NCBI RefSeq assembly: GCF_009846745.1
Contig: NZ_AQPF01000011.1
Coordinates: forward strand, 42,063-106,062
Length of the DNA: 64,000 nt
Reading direction: 5' to 3'
Source: Alloalcanivorax xiamenensis
GTDB taxonomy: Bacteria > Pseudomonadota > Gammaproteobacteria > Pseudomonadales > Alcanivoracaceae
Positions 42,951 to 52,355 of the stretch are shown piece after piece (the first letter of the stretch is position 1; the number at the start of each line of letters is the position of its first letter). The notes beneath the pieces are model-generated. The model searched no databases. It had not been told where the DNA came from and saw only the letters and a program-made list of their open reading frames with translations. The position numbers and the translations under genes are program-made.

Positions 42951-44768
42951 CTATTCCAGTGGGGCCGGCTCCTCCAAATCCAGATCCACCTGATACGCCA
43001 CGACTTTCTTGTCGCCCCGATACCAGATCTCGAACACTTCTGGCAGGCCGTTGTAGTAGGTGACGTCAACACCGGGGCCTTCGGTTCTTGGATAGTGAAG
43101 GTCCGTGACCTTGCTCAGATAGCGCTGGTCGGCGCTCTTGGCGAAAAAAAGATAGGTCTTCTCGAAGCGGTCGTTGGTGCTTTCGGGCTTAAAGTCGGCA
43201 TGGTCGATAATGATCATATTATCCACAATGCGAACGCCGTCGGGCAGGCTGTTCTTCTTGTAGCCTTTCTTGGTCAGATTTGGCGTGGTCACCACGGGCA
43301 CGGTGGCGGAGAGGCGCACCGGTTTTTCCGGAAAGCGATCCGGGTTGTACTCGATGCGGCTAACCATGAACCGGTAATAATCCGGGTTGTCGGCGGGTAC
43401 GTCGATGGGAGCACCGTCGGCATTGAAAAAGACAATTTGCCCGGGTGCCGGGTTCTCGTAACGATCGAACATATCGAGGAAGCGATCGCTTTGTACTCGC
43501 GGGTAGTAGAGCTTTACCTTGGCGCTGTACTTCCGGTCCGCCGACACTTCATTTTGCCGGATACCGATCTCTTTGTTCATCTCCTTAGCGGTGAGATCGA
43601 CCTTTTCCTTAATCGAGTAATTATAGACCGGGTGGAAAGTGGGGATGCGCTCCAGCTGATCCAGATCCACGCTCCGCGCCGGCTGACGCCTGGCCAGGTT
43701 GCGGATGGGCAAGTCGAGCTTCCGCTTAAAAGGGGCTTGCTTCGCGTCCCTGCCAGGCAGGATGATTCGGGCGGTTTTCACGGAACCGCTGAAGAAGAAA
43801 TGCTTGTGGAATCTGCCCCCATGCTTGTCATTCAATTCGCTCTGCATGTCATCGAAACGCTGATCTATCTGAGCCTCCGTCAACGTGCCGTCAAGGGCCT
43901 GATCTATCAGATCATCGACGATAAGGTCGGAAACTTCATAGAGTTCAGGGCGTCCGGCGCGAGTACCGGTGCGAGAGAGGTGGCGCCCGGTTTTGTCGAG
44001 CGCCTCGCCGATCATGTCCTTGCTGTCCAACGTCAGGGGGGCTCCGTCGGCGGAGGACACTTCAACAGCGTAAGAGAAGTCATTGGCTTCCACCAGGGTC
44101 ACCGTATATCCGTCTTTGGATTGGGACTGATCGATGTTTGACGGGTTGAAATCAAACTGGACGAGTTTTTGGGGAAGCCGAGCCGAGAACTCTCCGACCA
44201 ATGCCACGGGAGCCGGATCGTCGGGACCAAGGGACTTTCGGTAGCAAAACGTGTTCCGGGCGCCGCTGTATTCTATTTCGGCATTGCGTGAAATGCCCGA
44301 AACATGGCTCGGTAACGCCGTGGTCTCGCCATTTTCCAGACGGATGGCGCTCCAGGTCAACTGGTGCTGGAAAGGGTAAGTGAACGGTTGACGTGGCCAA
44401 ATACAGCTTCTGTCCCGGTAGGTGGTGCCGGCGATCTGGTTGGCCAGGAACACTTCCGTCAATTCATCAATGCTGGAATAGTCGTCCAGACGGGCGAGTT
44501 TGGCGCGCGTATAGGCGGTATTTCGTGGCGGTATCTGGAAGTCCAGTTCCATCCCATCGGTAAACATGGCGTCGTATACCAGATTGGCGAGGGACTTCTG
44601 GACGGCCTTGTCCTTAACGGGTTCCAATCGGGTGAGCCTGGCGTCCTTTTTTTCCAGCATCGCATCCGTCAGCGCCTGAACGTCCGGGGGCTCGTCACTG
44701 GGGATCAGCAGGAAAGTGAAAATGGCGGCTACTGTTGAAATGGAAAGGACGATGAGGGCTTTTTTCAT
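42951..44768 (-). CDS. Large envelope-associated protein, paralogue of the 35976-37799 lipoprotein
   Basis: The product is 605 residues from the ATG at 44768. It starts with an uncleaved-looking signal or anchor (MKKALIVLSISTVAAIFTFL). No lipobox is present, unlike its paralogue. The remainder is charged and beta-rich with no known domain. Length and short conserved motifs (RIEYNPDRFPEKPVR; YLSKVTDLHYP) link it to the protein at 35976-37799. The two genes face opposite ways, 5 kb apart. Confidence 0.78.
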   Translation of the reverse strand: MKKALIVLSISTVAAIFTFLLIPSDEPPDVQALTDAMLEKKDARLTRLEPVKDKAVQKSLANLVYDAMFTDGMELDFQIPPRNTAYTRAKLARLDDYSSIDELTEVFLANQIAGTTYRDRSCIWPRQPFTYPFQHQLTWSAIRLENGETTALPSHVSGISRNAEIEYSGARNTFCYRKSLGPDDPAPVALVGEFSARLPQKLVQFDFNPSNIDQSQSKDGYTVTLVEANDFSYAVEVSSADGAPLTLDSKDMIGEALDKTGRHLSRTGTRAGRPELYEVSDLIVDDLIDQALDGTLTEAQIDQRFDDMQSELNDKHGGRFHKHFFFSGSVKTARIILPGRDAKQAPFKRKLDLPIRNLARRQPARSVDLDQLERIPTFHPVYNYSIKEKVDLTAKEMNKEIGIRQNEVSADRKYSAKVKLYYPRVQSDRFLDMFDRYENPAPGQIVFFNADGAPIDVPADNPDYYRFMVSRIEYNPDRFPEKPVRLSATVPVVTTPNLTKKGYKKNSLPDGVRIVDNMIIIDHADFKPESTNDRFEKTYLFFAKSADQRYLSKVTDLHYPRTEGPGVDVTYYNGLPEVFEIWYRGDKKVVAYQVDLDLEEPAPLE

Positions 44769-44992
44769 AATGGGATCGGGACTCCTGTCAAACTGGCTCC
44801 TGTGTACTTGTCTGTCCCCCCTGGTCGATGCCCGTGAACCACGGAAGGTGGAGGAACGGGAAGCGCATGGCGCGGCATTGTCGCATAAACGGGAGGCGGA
44901 CGCAGGCCAGCTGAAGTGAAGTCTGGTCAGGCGGGGGAGAGTACGCCGCCGCAAGCGCGCGGCCATCGGCGGCGGGTTTTCGGTGGCAGGCC

Positions 44993-45436
44993 TTAACCTC
45001 GGGCAAACACTTCCTTGCCCATTAGTACATCCAACCGGTGGACATGGGCGGGGTAGGCGAGTATCGCATTCATCCGCTCGACATCCCGAAAGATATCGCC
45101 GCCGCCCCCTTCCACGTGAGCCCGCCGACCGGCCAGATTCGGAAACACCTCGAAGATACCGAAAGTGGTTTTCGAATATCGTACCGCGTACCAGGGGCCG
45201 GTGGCGGGCTCCTCCCGCACACAGTCGAGAATATCCTCAAGCATGCGGATAACCAGATCTTCCTTGCCGGGTAGGGCCTCGATGTGAATATAGAAGGCCT
45301 TCGGCCCTTCCTCGCCATCCTGCCCGGAAACACGTACACCACGATGAGGGTACTCACGATACGATTGCGCGGTTTCGGGGGTGGGTCCCGGTGCGGCAGT
45401 GGTTGTCGCCGGGGCTGATCTTGTTTCGTCTGTCAT
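44993..45436 (-). CDS. Antibiotic biosynthesis monooxygenase (ABM) domain protein
   Basis: The product is 147 residues from the ATG at 45436 (another ATG is three bases upstream); GGAGG lies ahead. A Pro/Thr-rich N-terminal extension precedes a dimeric ferredoxin-like ABM domain: KAFYIHIEALPGKEDLVIRMLEDILDCV, then WYAVRYSKTTFGIFEVF and VLMGKEVFARG. Likely a quinol or small-molecule monooxygenase. It is divergent from an AraC gene that may control it. Confidence 0.85.
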   Translation of the reverse strand: MTDETRSAPATTTAAPGPTPETAQSYREYPHRGVRVSGQDGEEGPKAFYIHIEALPGKEDLVIRMLEDILDCVREEPATGPWYAVRYSKTTFGIFEVFPNLAGRRAHVEGGGGDIFRDVERMNAILAYPAHVHRLDVLMGKEVFARG

Positions 45437-45565
45437 CATTCACCTCCATTGCGGAGGCTTCACGATAGAACGGTGCGGTTCCCCGATGATGCCTGAATCT
45501 CCCGCTCTTTTGCCTGATTGTCCATTTCGCTTTACGTGGTCGAAGCCGGTAGGCAAGAATAAATC

Positions 45566-46435
45566 ATGTTTGATGCTCTGCGTGACGCGGTCCTGAGTTA
45601 TACCCAAAAGTACGCCGCTACGGATGGTGTCGCCGCCACTCCGGTGCCTGGCTTGTTCCTGGTGCGTGATACCTCGCCAGGTGAACTGGAACACGCTATC
45701 GCCAGCCCGCTGGTGTGTTTGGTGCTGCAAGGGCGTAAACGGGTCACCATCGGCGACAGGGATTTCACCTTTGCCGCTGGCGACTCGATGATCGTTACCG
45801 CCAATGTGCCAACCGTGAGCCGGATTAGCGAAGCGGCCATCACCGCCCCGTATCTGGCGATCGCCCTGGATCTGGACCCGGCGGTGATTACCGATCTGGA
45901 TGTGGCCATGAGCACGGAAAGTTCGTCCCAGGAGCTTGTGGGTATGAACGTCGACGAAGAATTCGGGAATGCGCTGTTCCGACTGATACGGCTATTGGAG
46001 CGGCCACGGTCGCTGGCCGTTCTGCACAAGCCACTGATCAGAGAGATACATTACTGGTTGCTGCTTGGTGGCCAGGGGCGGGCGATCCGCCGCCTGGGTC
46101 TGCCGGACAGCCAGGTGCGGCGCATTGCCCGTGCCGTGGCCATACTGCGGCGGGAGTATACGCGGCCATTGCCGGTTGAACGCCTGGCGGCGGCGGCGGG
46201 CATGAGCCGGTCTGCTTTCCATAAGCATTTTCGCACGGTCACCTCGCTGTCACCGTTGCAGTTCCAGAAGCAGCTGCGACTGATCGAAGCCCGGCGATTG
46301 ATGTTATCGAAGGGAAAGACCTCAAGCCGGGTGGCTTTCGAGGTCGGCTACGCCAGTGTGTCTCAATTTACCCGGGAGTACGCGCGCATGTACGGGCGTC
46401 CGCCGGTCCGGGACCGTAACACCTCGGTAACTTAG
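45566..46435 (+). CDS. AraC-family regulator
   Basis: The product is 289 residues. The N-terminal AraC_N/cupin-like region (LVRDTSPGELEHAIASPLVCLVLQGRKRV) is followed by two C-terminal HTH motifs (VERLAAAAGMSRSAFHKHFRTVTSLSPLQFQKQLRL, and SRVAFEVGYASVSQFTREYARMYG). It is divergent from the ABM gene and upstream of a desaturase gene. Confidence 0.92.
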   Translation: MFDALRDAVLSYTQKYAATDGVAATPVPGLFLVRDTSPGELEHAIASPLVCLVLQGRKRVTIGDRDFTFAAGDSMIVTANVPTVSRISEAAITAPYLAIALDLDPAVITDLDVAMSTESSSQELVGMNVDEEFGNALFRLIRLLERPRSLAVLHKPLIREIHYWLLLGGQGRAIRRLGLPDSQVRRIARAVAILRREYTRPLPVERLAAAAGMSRSAFHKHFRTVTSLSPLQFQKQLRLIEARRLMLSKGKTSSRVAFEVGYASVSQFTREYARMYGRPPVRDRNTSVT

Positions 46436-46541
46436 GCTGATATACACCGGTGTTCATCCCATCGGCACGGCGTTTGTGGCGGCAACGGGATCCGATTAGG
46501 ATGAAAACCCAAGCCTTCCACGGCCACGCTCAGAGTGCAGT

Positions 46542-47507
46542 ATGGATACTCACACTCATACACCGAGAATCCTGGCGTCTCCGGGCACGAGTCCAGTCTT
46601 GGGCCGGGTGTATTGGGCGCCCGTCAAGTCGCTGTGGTATCTGGCGCATGTGTCGATAGCGATTGTCGCCGGTTATCTGACGTTTTCGCTGTCGTCTTTC
46701 CTTGTCTTTATCGGTTCCACGGCGATCACCTTGTGCCTTGGGCATTCCTTGGGGATGCACCGCCGGCTGATCCATAACGCCTATGAATGTCCGCTCTGGT
46801 TGGAATACATCTTCGTGCATTTAGGCATACTGGTTGGCATGGCCGGCCCGCTGGGGATGATGCATCAGCATGATCTGCGTGATTGGGCGCAACGACAGAC
46901 GGACTGCCACCCTTATCTACGGCATGGACAAGGGTTCTGGAAAGATGGCTGGTGGCAACTCCATTGCGATCTGGTGCTGGAACAGCCGCCGGAGTTCCGG
47001 GCGGAGCCGCGCGTTGCTGGTGACAGGGTCCTCATCTTCATGGAACGCACCTGGATGTGGCAGCAGTTTCCCTGGGCGGTATTGCTGTTCTGGCTGGGGG
47101 GATTGCCCTGGGTGGTTTGGGGGATCTCCGCGCGGATCGCCGTTTCGGTGACCGGGCATTGGCTGGTTGGGTATTTCGCTCATAACCGTGGAGAGCGGGA
47201 CTGGCACGTCGAGGGGGCGGCGGTTCAGGGATTCAACATTCCCGCCGCGGCTTATCTGACCATGGGCGAGAGCTGGCACAACAATCATCATGCTTATCCC
47301 GGCTCGGCATTGCTGGGTTTGCACGAGAATCAACCGGATCCGGGGTGGTGGGTGTTGACGCGCCTGCATGATCTCGGGCTGGTGTGGTCGATCCGGTTGC
47401 CGGAGAACCTGCCTCAACGGTCGGAGCTCAAGGCGTTGCCGGGGGCTGAGGGCAAGGAAACATCCCACCGGACATTCAGGGGGGGCGTTGGTCGCCCTGA
47501 TGCCTGA
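46542..47507 (+). CDS. Fatty-acid (acyl-CoA type) desaturase
   Basis: The product is 321 residues. Histidine boxes of the membrane desaturase family are present: HSLGMHRRLIH (His68, His73, His78) and WHNNHH near residue 245. The middle HxxHH box is altered to MMHQHDLRD, as in some bacterial delta-9-type enzymes. Hydrophobic stretches at about 32-65 and 175-205 are membrane helices. It adds a double bond to acyl chains and adjusts membrane fluidity. A VOC gene follows after 52 bp. Confidence 0.85.
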   Translation: MDTHTHTPRILASPGTSPVLGRVYWAPVKSLWYLAHVSIAIVAGYLTFSLSSFLVFIGSTAITLCLGHSLGMHRRLIHNAYECPLWLEYIFVHLGILVGMAGPLGMMHQHDLRDWAQRQTDCHPYLRHGQGFWKDGWWQLHCDLVLEQPPEFRAEPRVAGDRVLIFMERTWMWQQFPWAVLLFWLGGLPWVVWGISARIAVSVTGHWLVGYFAHNRGERDWHVEGAAVQGFNIPAAAYLTMGESWHNNHHAYPGSALLGLHENQPDPGWWVLTRLHDLGLVWSIRLPENLPQRSELKALPGAEGKETSHRTFRGGVGRPDA

Positions 47508-47559
47508 GAGGCCGGGTGCGTTGAAACGGCGTGGCGCGCGCCGGGCAGGAGTGGCAGTA

Positions 47560-47970
47560 ATGAAAGTAGTGGTCAATATCGATGTGCCGGAACTCGGTCG
47601 GGCGATCGAGTTTTACTGCGCGGCTCTGGGACTCAGGCACAGCCGTACCCTGGATAACGACGTGGCGGAACTGACCGGGGCATCCTCGGTGATCTATCTT
47701 TTGCAAAAGCCTTCCGACTCAAAGGCGGCGGGCACGCTGCTGGAGCCGCGCCGTTACGCCAGACACTGGACGCCGGTGCACCTTGATTTCGTGGTTGATG
47801 ATATTGAGAAGGCCGCTGACCGCGCTCTTCGGGCGGGAGCCGTTCGTGAAAGCGAGTGTATTGAATGGAAGGCATCCAAGTGCATTACGTTCTCGGACCC
47901 CTTCGGACACGGGTTCTGTCTCATTGAATTCGCCGGAGAGACATACAGCGATACCGCCGCTCCGGACTAG
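47560..47970 (+). CDS. VOC family protein
   Basis: The product is 136 residues from the ATG at 47560, with AGGAG at 47547-47551. VOC features: VVVNIDVPELGRAIEFYCAALGLRHSR, HLDFVVDDIEKAADRALRAGA and FSDPFGHGFCLIEF. The His of HLDF and the final Glu fit a metal site. The stop shares a CTAG with the convergent HTH gene. Confidence 0.9.
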   Translation: MKVVVNIDVPELGRAIEFYCAALGLRHSRTLDNDVAELTGASSVIYLLQKPSDSKAAGTLLEPRRYARHWTPVHLDFVVDDIEKAADRALRAGAVRESECIEWKASKCITFSDPFGHGFCLIEFAGETYSDTAAPD

Positions 47971-48326
47971 GTTGAGTCGGCCTCGCCGCCGTCGGCGCCC
48001 CGGCGTTGGGCCAGCTGGTTGCGGGCGAAGGACAACACTTCCCTGAGTACCGGTTCCGGGGCCTCCTTGGCGATGGCAACCAGAGCCTCGCGCATCTGAT
48101 TTTCCGTTTCCACCGAAGGAAACAGAAAGAACTCCTGTAACTCCACGCCCAGCACCTCGGCCATCGTCACCAGAGTGTCGAGGGAAGGAAAGTATTTGCC
48201 GGTTTCCAGCCGCGAGATATGGCGGCCATCCACGCCAACCCCTTCCGCGAGATCATTCTGGGTCAGATGCCGGGCTCGGCGTAGCGTGCTGATGCGCTGG
48301 CCGATGAGTTGTTTGGGGTTCTTCAT
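47967..48326 (-). CDS. XRE-family HTH regulator
   Basis: The product is 119 residues from the ATG at 48326 (GGAGAGGAG upstream); the long upstream extension of the open frame is not used. A Cro/C1 HTH (IGQRISTLRRARHLTQNDLAEGVGVDGRHISRLETGKYFPS) is followed by a helical tail ending in acidic residues. Overlaps the VOC gene end-to-end by four bases. Confidence 0.9.
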   Translation of the reverse strand: MKNPKQLIGQRISTLRRARHLTQNDLAEGVGVDGRHISRLETGKYFPSLDTLVTMAEVLGVELQEFFLFPSVETENQMREALVAIAKEAPEPVLREVLSFARNQLAQRRGADGGEADST

Positions 48327-48589
48327 GGTTGCTCCTCTCCTGCCGGGCAGTTCAGCAGATAGCGGAGCCTTCAAGAACGACGTTTTATGGTGTTTATTGT
48401 AATTTTTATGATGTTGAATGTCCTGTTTATCCATGTAGAATGTAGATAAATGCAAAAATATAGGCATATAGCGCCTGTTTGGGGCGATTTTTGAAGGCTG
48501 TTCCGGTGCGCCGGTTACCCGCCCTCGGCTGGCGCTTGGTGGACCTGCCGGTCACAGCGACCGGGACACGGGGGATGGGGCATGTTGAA

Positions 48590-48847
48590 ATGGAAATGAC
48601 CGTGAGTAATGGTGGGATGGCATTGGCGGCGTTCTTGATCGGCGTCGTGTTGGTGGTATCGGGCTATATTCTGCTCTGGAGCATGGAATGGCTGGAGGAC
48701 CTCTACCTGATACGTCGGGAAAGCCGCTCTCAAACGCCATCGGCGGGAAGGGACGACGCACCAACTGTCCCGCCGGGAGACAACGCCGTGGTTAAGGCTG
48801 GGAGCGAAGTCGCGGGTAAAGCGGAAAGCAAGGTCACCGATGGATGA
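48590..48847 (+). CDS. Small single-TM hypothetical protein
   Basis: The product is 85 residues if started at 48590; other ATGs at 48575 and 48596 are possible. A hydrophobic helix (MALAAFLIGVVLVVSGYILLW) is followed by a charged tail (RRESRSQ... to the end). Function unknown; membrane location likely. Confidence 0.5.
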   Translation: MEMTVSNGGMALAAFLIGVVLVVSGYILLWSMEWLEDLYLIRRESRSQTPSAGRDDAPTVPPGDNAVVKAGSEVAGKAESKVTDG

Positions 48848-48957
48848 CATGAATCAGAGAGTCTTTCATGGGCTGTGGAAACGGACACTAGCAGCTTCCT
48901 CCATGTGGAACCGAGAGGCTGGTTTTATTTTCATGACCCAATTGGAACGGTGACGTT

Positions 48958-49299
48958 ATGGGCCTTTGGTGGCGTCCAGGCAAGGTGGTACTCCGGGAAA
49001 GCCGTGATCAGAGCGGCTACCGCTATCTTGCCGCTGAATTTCAGGACAACGGTGATCTGGTCTTCGTGGGACAGGATCTGGGAGCCGGGGTGAATGAGGC
49101 CTTCGGTTGCCTGGAATACGAATGGCTGTGGACCATAAAAGCCGCCGATGTGCCCAAGCTGAGGGTGGCGCTGCAAAGCCGGCGCCCGGTTCTGGCGGCG
49201 CTCAAGCGGCGTTTCAGTGGCGAGGAGGCGATGCGTCTGTACGCGTTTCTCAGTGCCAGTGGTGTGCCGTTTGAAACCTATAGCCGGATCGGCGACTGA
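48958..49299 (+). CDS. Conserved hypothetical protein
   Basis: The product is 113 residues. The text GQDLGAGVNEAFGCLEYEWLWTI, then ADVPKLRVALQ and VLAALKRRFSG resembles a small family known from several bacterial groups, with no assigned role. Soluble alpha/beta. The ribosome-binding site is only moderate. Confidence 0.75.
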   Translation: MGLWWRPGKVVLRESRDQSGYRYLAAEFQDNGDLVFVGQDLGAGVNEAFGCLEYEWLWTIKAADVPKLRVALQSRRPVLAALKRRFSGEEAMRLYAFLSASGVPFETYSRIGD

Positions 49300-49331
49300 G
49301 GCCCAGGCCGCGCTGGTATCGCGATCCTCTT

Positions 49332-50336
49332 TCAATAATCCTTGGACTGGAACGCGCTGGCGGCTCGATAACCGCCGGGGGAATGGCCGGTGGCGCGTTT
49401 GAAGGCGCGGCTGAAAGCGGCTTGGGAACCGTATCCGAGTCGCCGCGCGACATCCTCCACCGGCAGACGTTCACGAGCCAGCCATTGGCTGGCCAGGCGC
49501 ATACGCAGCTCGGTAACGTAGCGCAGCGGTGTAATGCCGGTCACCGCCAGGAACCGTTCGGCGAATACCGATCGGGACACCCCCATCTCCCGTGCCATGG
49601 ATTCCACCGTCCAGTGCCGTCCGGGTTCCCGATGCAGGGCGGCGATAACGCCGCCCAGGCGCGGGTCGCGCAATGCTTCCACCCAGCCATTGGCATCGCC
49701 GCAGCCGCATTCCACCCAACTTCGTATGATGGCGGCGGCGACCACCTCCGCCAGCCGCGTGAGGATGCCGGCGAAGCCCGCTCGCTGCCCGCAGACTTCC
49801 TGCTCCATGGCTTCAAGGATGGGGAGCAGCTCCGGTTGCCGGCCCTCTTGGGGATCGACCCGCATGACCGCCGGCATCAGCGACACCAGCGGATGCAGGG
49901 AGCCCAGATCCAGTTCCATGCAGCCGCTGAAAATCAAAGTGTCCTGGCTACGGCAGGTGTCCGGGTCGCAGGACCGGACATCATCGACCGCGTCGCACAA
50001 GGCGGCGGTTTCGAAGTCGGTGATGTGACGGCACGGCAGCGCCGGTTCGGAAAGCAGGGCGTGGGGGCCGTCGCGGGGCATCAGTACGGCGGCACCCTGG
50101 TTCAGTTCACTCAAATCGCCTTCTTCGCCGCGCAAATAAGCCCGCCCCCGGGCCACGAAGTGGAAGTGAGCCCGTGGCGTGTCCCCCTCGCCCAAACGCA
50201 CGCCGAAAGGCGGCGTCAGCCTCAGACGGTGGTAGCGCAGGCCTCGCAGCCGCATTCCCGCCAGCAATTCACTGATCAGATCAGCGCGGGCAGGGTGGGG
50301 CGGGTCAGGTTGAGATTCGGACGATTGATCAAACAT
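49332..50336 (-). CDS. AraC-family regulator with cupin_6 N-terminal domain
   Basis: The product is 334 residues. The cupin-type sensory domain (FHFVARGRAYL, VLMPRDGPHALLS, GCMELDLGSLHPLVSLMP) is followed by an AraC HTH pair (WTVESMAREMGVSRSVFAERFLAVTG, VEDVARRLGYGSQAAFSRAFKRATG). Two Cys in VRSCDPDTCRSQ suggest redox or metal sensing. Divergent from the MFS gene, its likely target. Confidence 0.92.
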   Translation of the reverse strand: MFDQSSESQPDPPHPARADLISELLAGMRLRGLRYHRLRLTPPFGVRLGEGDTPRAHFHFVARGRAYLRGEEGDLSELNQGAAVLMPRDGPHALLSEPALPCRHITDFETAALCDAVDDVRSCDPDTCRSQDTLIFSGCMELDLGSLHPLVSLMPAVMRVDPQEGRQPELLPILEAMEQEVCGQRAGFAGILTRLAEVVAAAIIRSWVECGCGDANGWVEALRDPRLGGVIAALHREPGRHWTVESMAREMGVSRSVFAERFLAVTGITPLRYVTELRMRLASQWLARERLPVEDVARRLGYGSQAAFSRAFKRATGHSPGGYRAASAFQSKDY

Positions 50337-50421
50337 AAGCGACTATATGGCATGGATCGTCTGATCTGTCCACTCTATTCTGGCGCCCTTCGTGATGCTA
50401 TCCAACAGAGAAGGGAGACCC

Positions 50422-51624
50422 ATGAGCAAGTCTGATACCGCGCGGGAGAACACGAGTGCCCCGGTGACCGCCGCCTGGGGCGCGGTGATTTCCCTGACCC
50501 TGGGCGTGTTCGGGCTGGTCACCGCCGAGTTCCTGCCCGCCAGTCTGCTGACGCCGATGGCCGCGGACCTCTCGGTCAGCGAGGCTCTGGCCGGCCAGGC
50601 GGTATCCATCACCGCGGTGTTGGCGATGGTGACTGGCCTGTTTATCGCTTCGGTGACCCGGCGAATCGATCGGCGCCATGTGTTGATCGGTTTTTCCGTG
50701 CTGCTGGTGGTGTCGAATCTGCTGGTGGCCTATGCGCCCAATCTGGTTGTGCTGCTAGTGGGGCGGGTGTTTCTCGGTATCGGCATCGGCGGCTTCTGGG
50801 CCATGTCCGCGGCCACGGTAATGCGCCTGGTGCCGGAAGCGCTGGTACCACGGGCGCTGTCGCTGTTATTCAGTGGCGTGTCGGCGGCCACCGTGTTCGC
50901 CGCGCCGCTGGGCAGCTACCTCGGTGATCTGATCGGCTGGCGGAATGTGTTTTTGCTGGCCACCTTGCTGGGAATCCTGGCGCTGGTGGTGCAGCTTGCC
51001 ACGCTGCCACGCATGGCACCCAATGGTCACACCCGTCTGCGTACCATGTTCGAGGTAATGATGCGGCCACGCATGGGCTTCGGCATGCTCGCTTCCTTGT
51101 TGGTGTTCACCGGCCACTTTGCTTTGTTCACCTATGTTCGCCCCTTCCTGGAAAATGTTACCGGGGTGGCGGTGTCCGGCATTTCCGCTATCTTGCTCGG
51201 TTTTGGCGTGGCCAATTTCATCGGCACTTTCCTGGGCGGCGCGCTGGTGGAACGTAACATGCGCCTGACGTTGGCGGTGATGCCGCTGGTGATGGGCGTG
51301 GCCGGCCTGAGTCTGGCCATGCTCACCGGTACGCCCGTCAGCGACGCTATTCTGGTGGCGTTATGGGGCATGGCTTTTGGCGCCGTCCCGGTGGCCTGGT
51401 CCACCTGGATCACTCGTACCGTGCCTGATGAGGCGGAAAGCGGCGGTGGGCTGATGGTGGTGGCGATTCAGTTCGCCATCGCGTTGGGGGCCGCCGCCGG
51501 CGGAGCGGTGTTCAGCATCAGTGGCGCCAGCGGTGTGTTCGCCATAAGCGGTTTGGTATTGGTGTTTGCCGGGTTGCTGGTATCCGTGGGGCTGAGGACC
51601 GAACCGTTGCCGGCGAAAGCCTGA
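50422..51624 (+). CDS. MFS transporter (DHA1-like efflux)
   Basis: The product is 400 residues from the ATG at 50422. Twelve hydrophobic segments are apparent. The family motif after TM2 is read in VTRRIDRRHVLIGFS, and the TM5-like GVSAATVFAAPLGSYLGDLIGWR is typical of DHA1 (AraJ/YdhP-like) exporters. Control by the divergent AraC gene is likely. Substrate unknown. Confidence 0.93.
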   Translation: MSKSDTARENTSAPVTAAWGAVISLTLGVFGLVTAEFLPASLLTPMAADLSVSEALAGQAVSITAVLAMVTGLFIASVTRRIDRRHVLIGFSVLLVVSNLLVAYAPNLVVLLVGRVFLGIGIGGFWAMSAATVMRLVPEALVPRALSLLFSGVSAATVFAAPLGSYLGDLIGWRNVFLLATLLGILALVVQLATLPRMAPNGHTRLRTMFEVMMRPRMGFGMLASLLVFTGHFALFTYVRPFLENVTGVAVSGISAILLGFGVANFIGTFLGGALVERNMRLTLAVMPLVMGVAGLSLAMLTGTPVSDAILVALWGMAFGAVPVAWSTWITRTVPDEAESGGGLMVVAIQFAIALGAAAGGAVFSISGASGVFAISGLVLVFAGLLVSVGLRTEPLPAKA

Positions 51625-51869
51625 TTCTGGAGCCCTTATGCGGGCCGTTCGGTGATCGGGTTGCTGGAACACCAGACATAAAAATTGCAGAGAACCTGGT
51701 CACGGACCAGGTGGGGAACATCGTCGACTCGGAACCATTTGCCGTGCGGGGCACTCCAGTGGAAAGGGGGTTCCGGCCACTATCGTGTAGGCAGACACCA
51801 GTGAAGCCGGTTTCTCCCCCTATTTCATACCAAGGCGTGGACACCAGGCGCCGCGTCGGAGGAAGGCGG

Positions 51870-52181
51870 ATGGATCAGGCGGCCAAGAAGAGGCTCAAAG
51901 CTGAGTTCAAAGCAAAACGGCGCGCGGCGTTATGCGCTTCCTTGCCAATGCCATTGGCGCGATTGAAAGCGCTGTTCTCCTTTCTTGATCGTTTGGATGC
52001 CCCGCCTTGCGACCATTCCCTGACCCAGACGCGGGTGTTCCTGCATCAACAGGGCCTGGCGCCGGAGCTTGTGGTGCCCTGGTTGAATGAACACGGTGGC
52101 TACTGTGATTGTGAGGTGCTGGCCAATGTCCACGATGAGGTGGGCGACCTGATCGGCTGGTATGTGGACGAGGAGAGGTGA
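51870..52181 (+). CDS. DUF2695 domain protein
   Basis: The product is 103 residues from the ATG at 51870 with GGAGGAAGG upstream. A conserved core with CDHSLTQTRVFLHQQGL, WLNEHGGYCDCEVLANV is characteristic. Three conserved Cys may bind metal. No function known. Confidence 0.88.
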   Translation: MDQAAKKRLKAEFKAKRRAALCASLPMPLARLKALFSFLDRLDAPPCDHSLTQTRVFLHQQGLAPELVVPWLNEHGGYCDCEVLANVHDEVGDLIGWYVDEER

Positions 52182-52355
52182 GGAAGGGCATGCCTGGAAA
52201 ATGTGCTTTTCACTCGGGATCGATGGCGCTACCACACTGACGTTGTCCGATCGAGTGAACCTCTCTATCTCCCCGGCTGGCGGTTCGCCTGAATCAAAGG
52301 CGATCATGTTAGACTTTCGCTATCCTCAATATGTCAGCCGGAAATTCCTGTTCTG

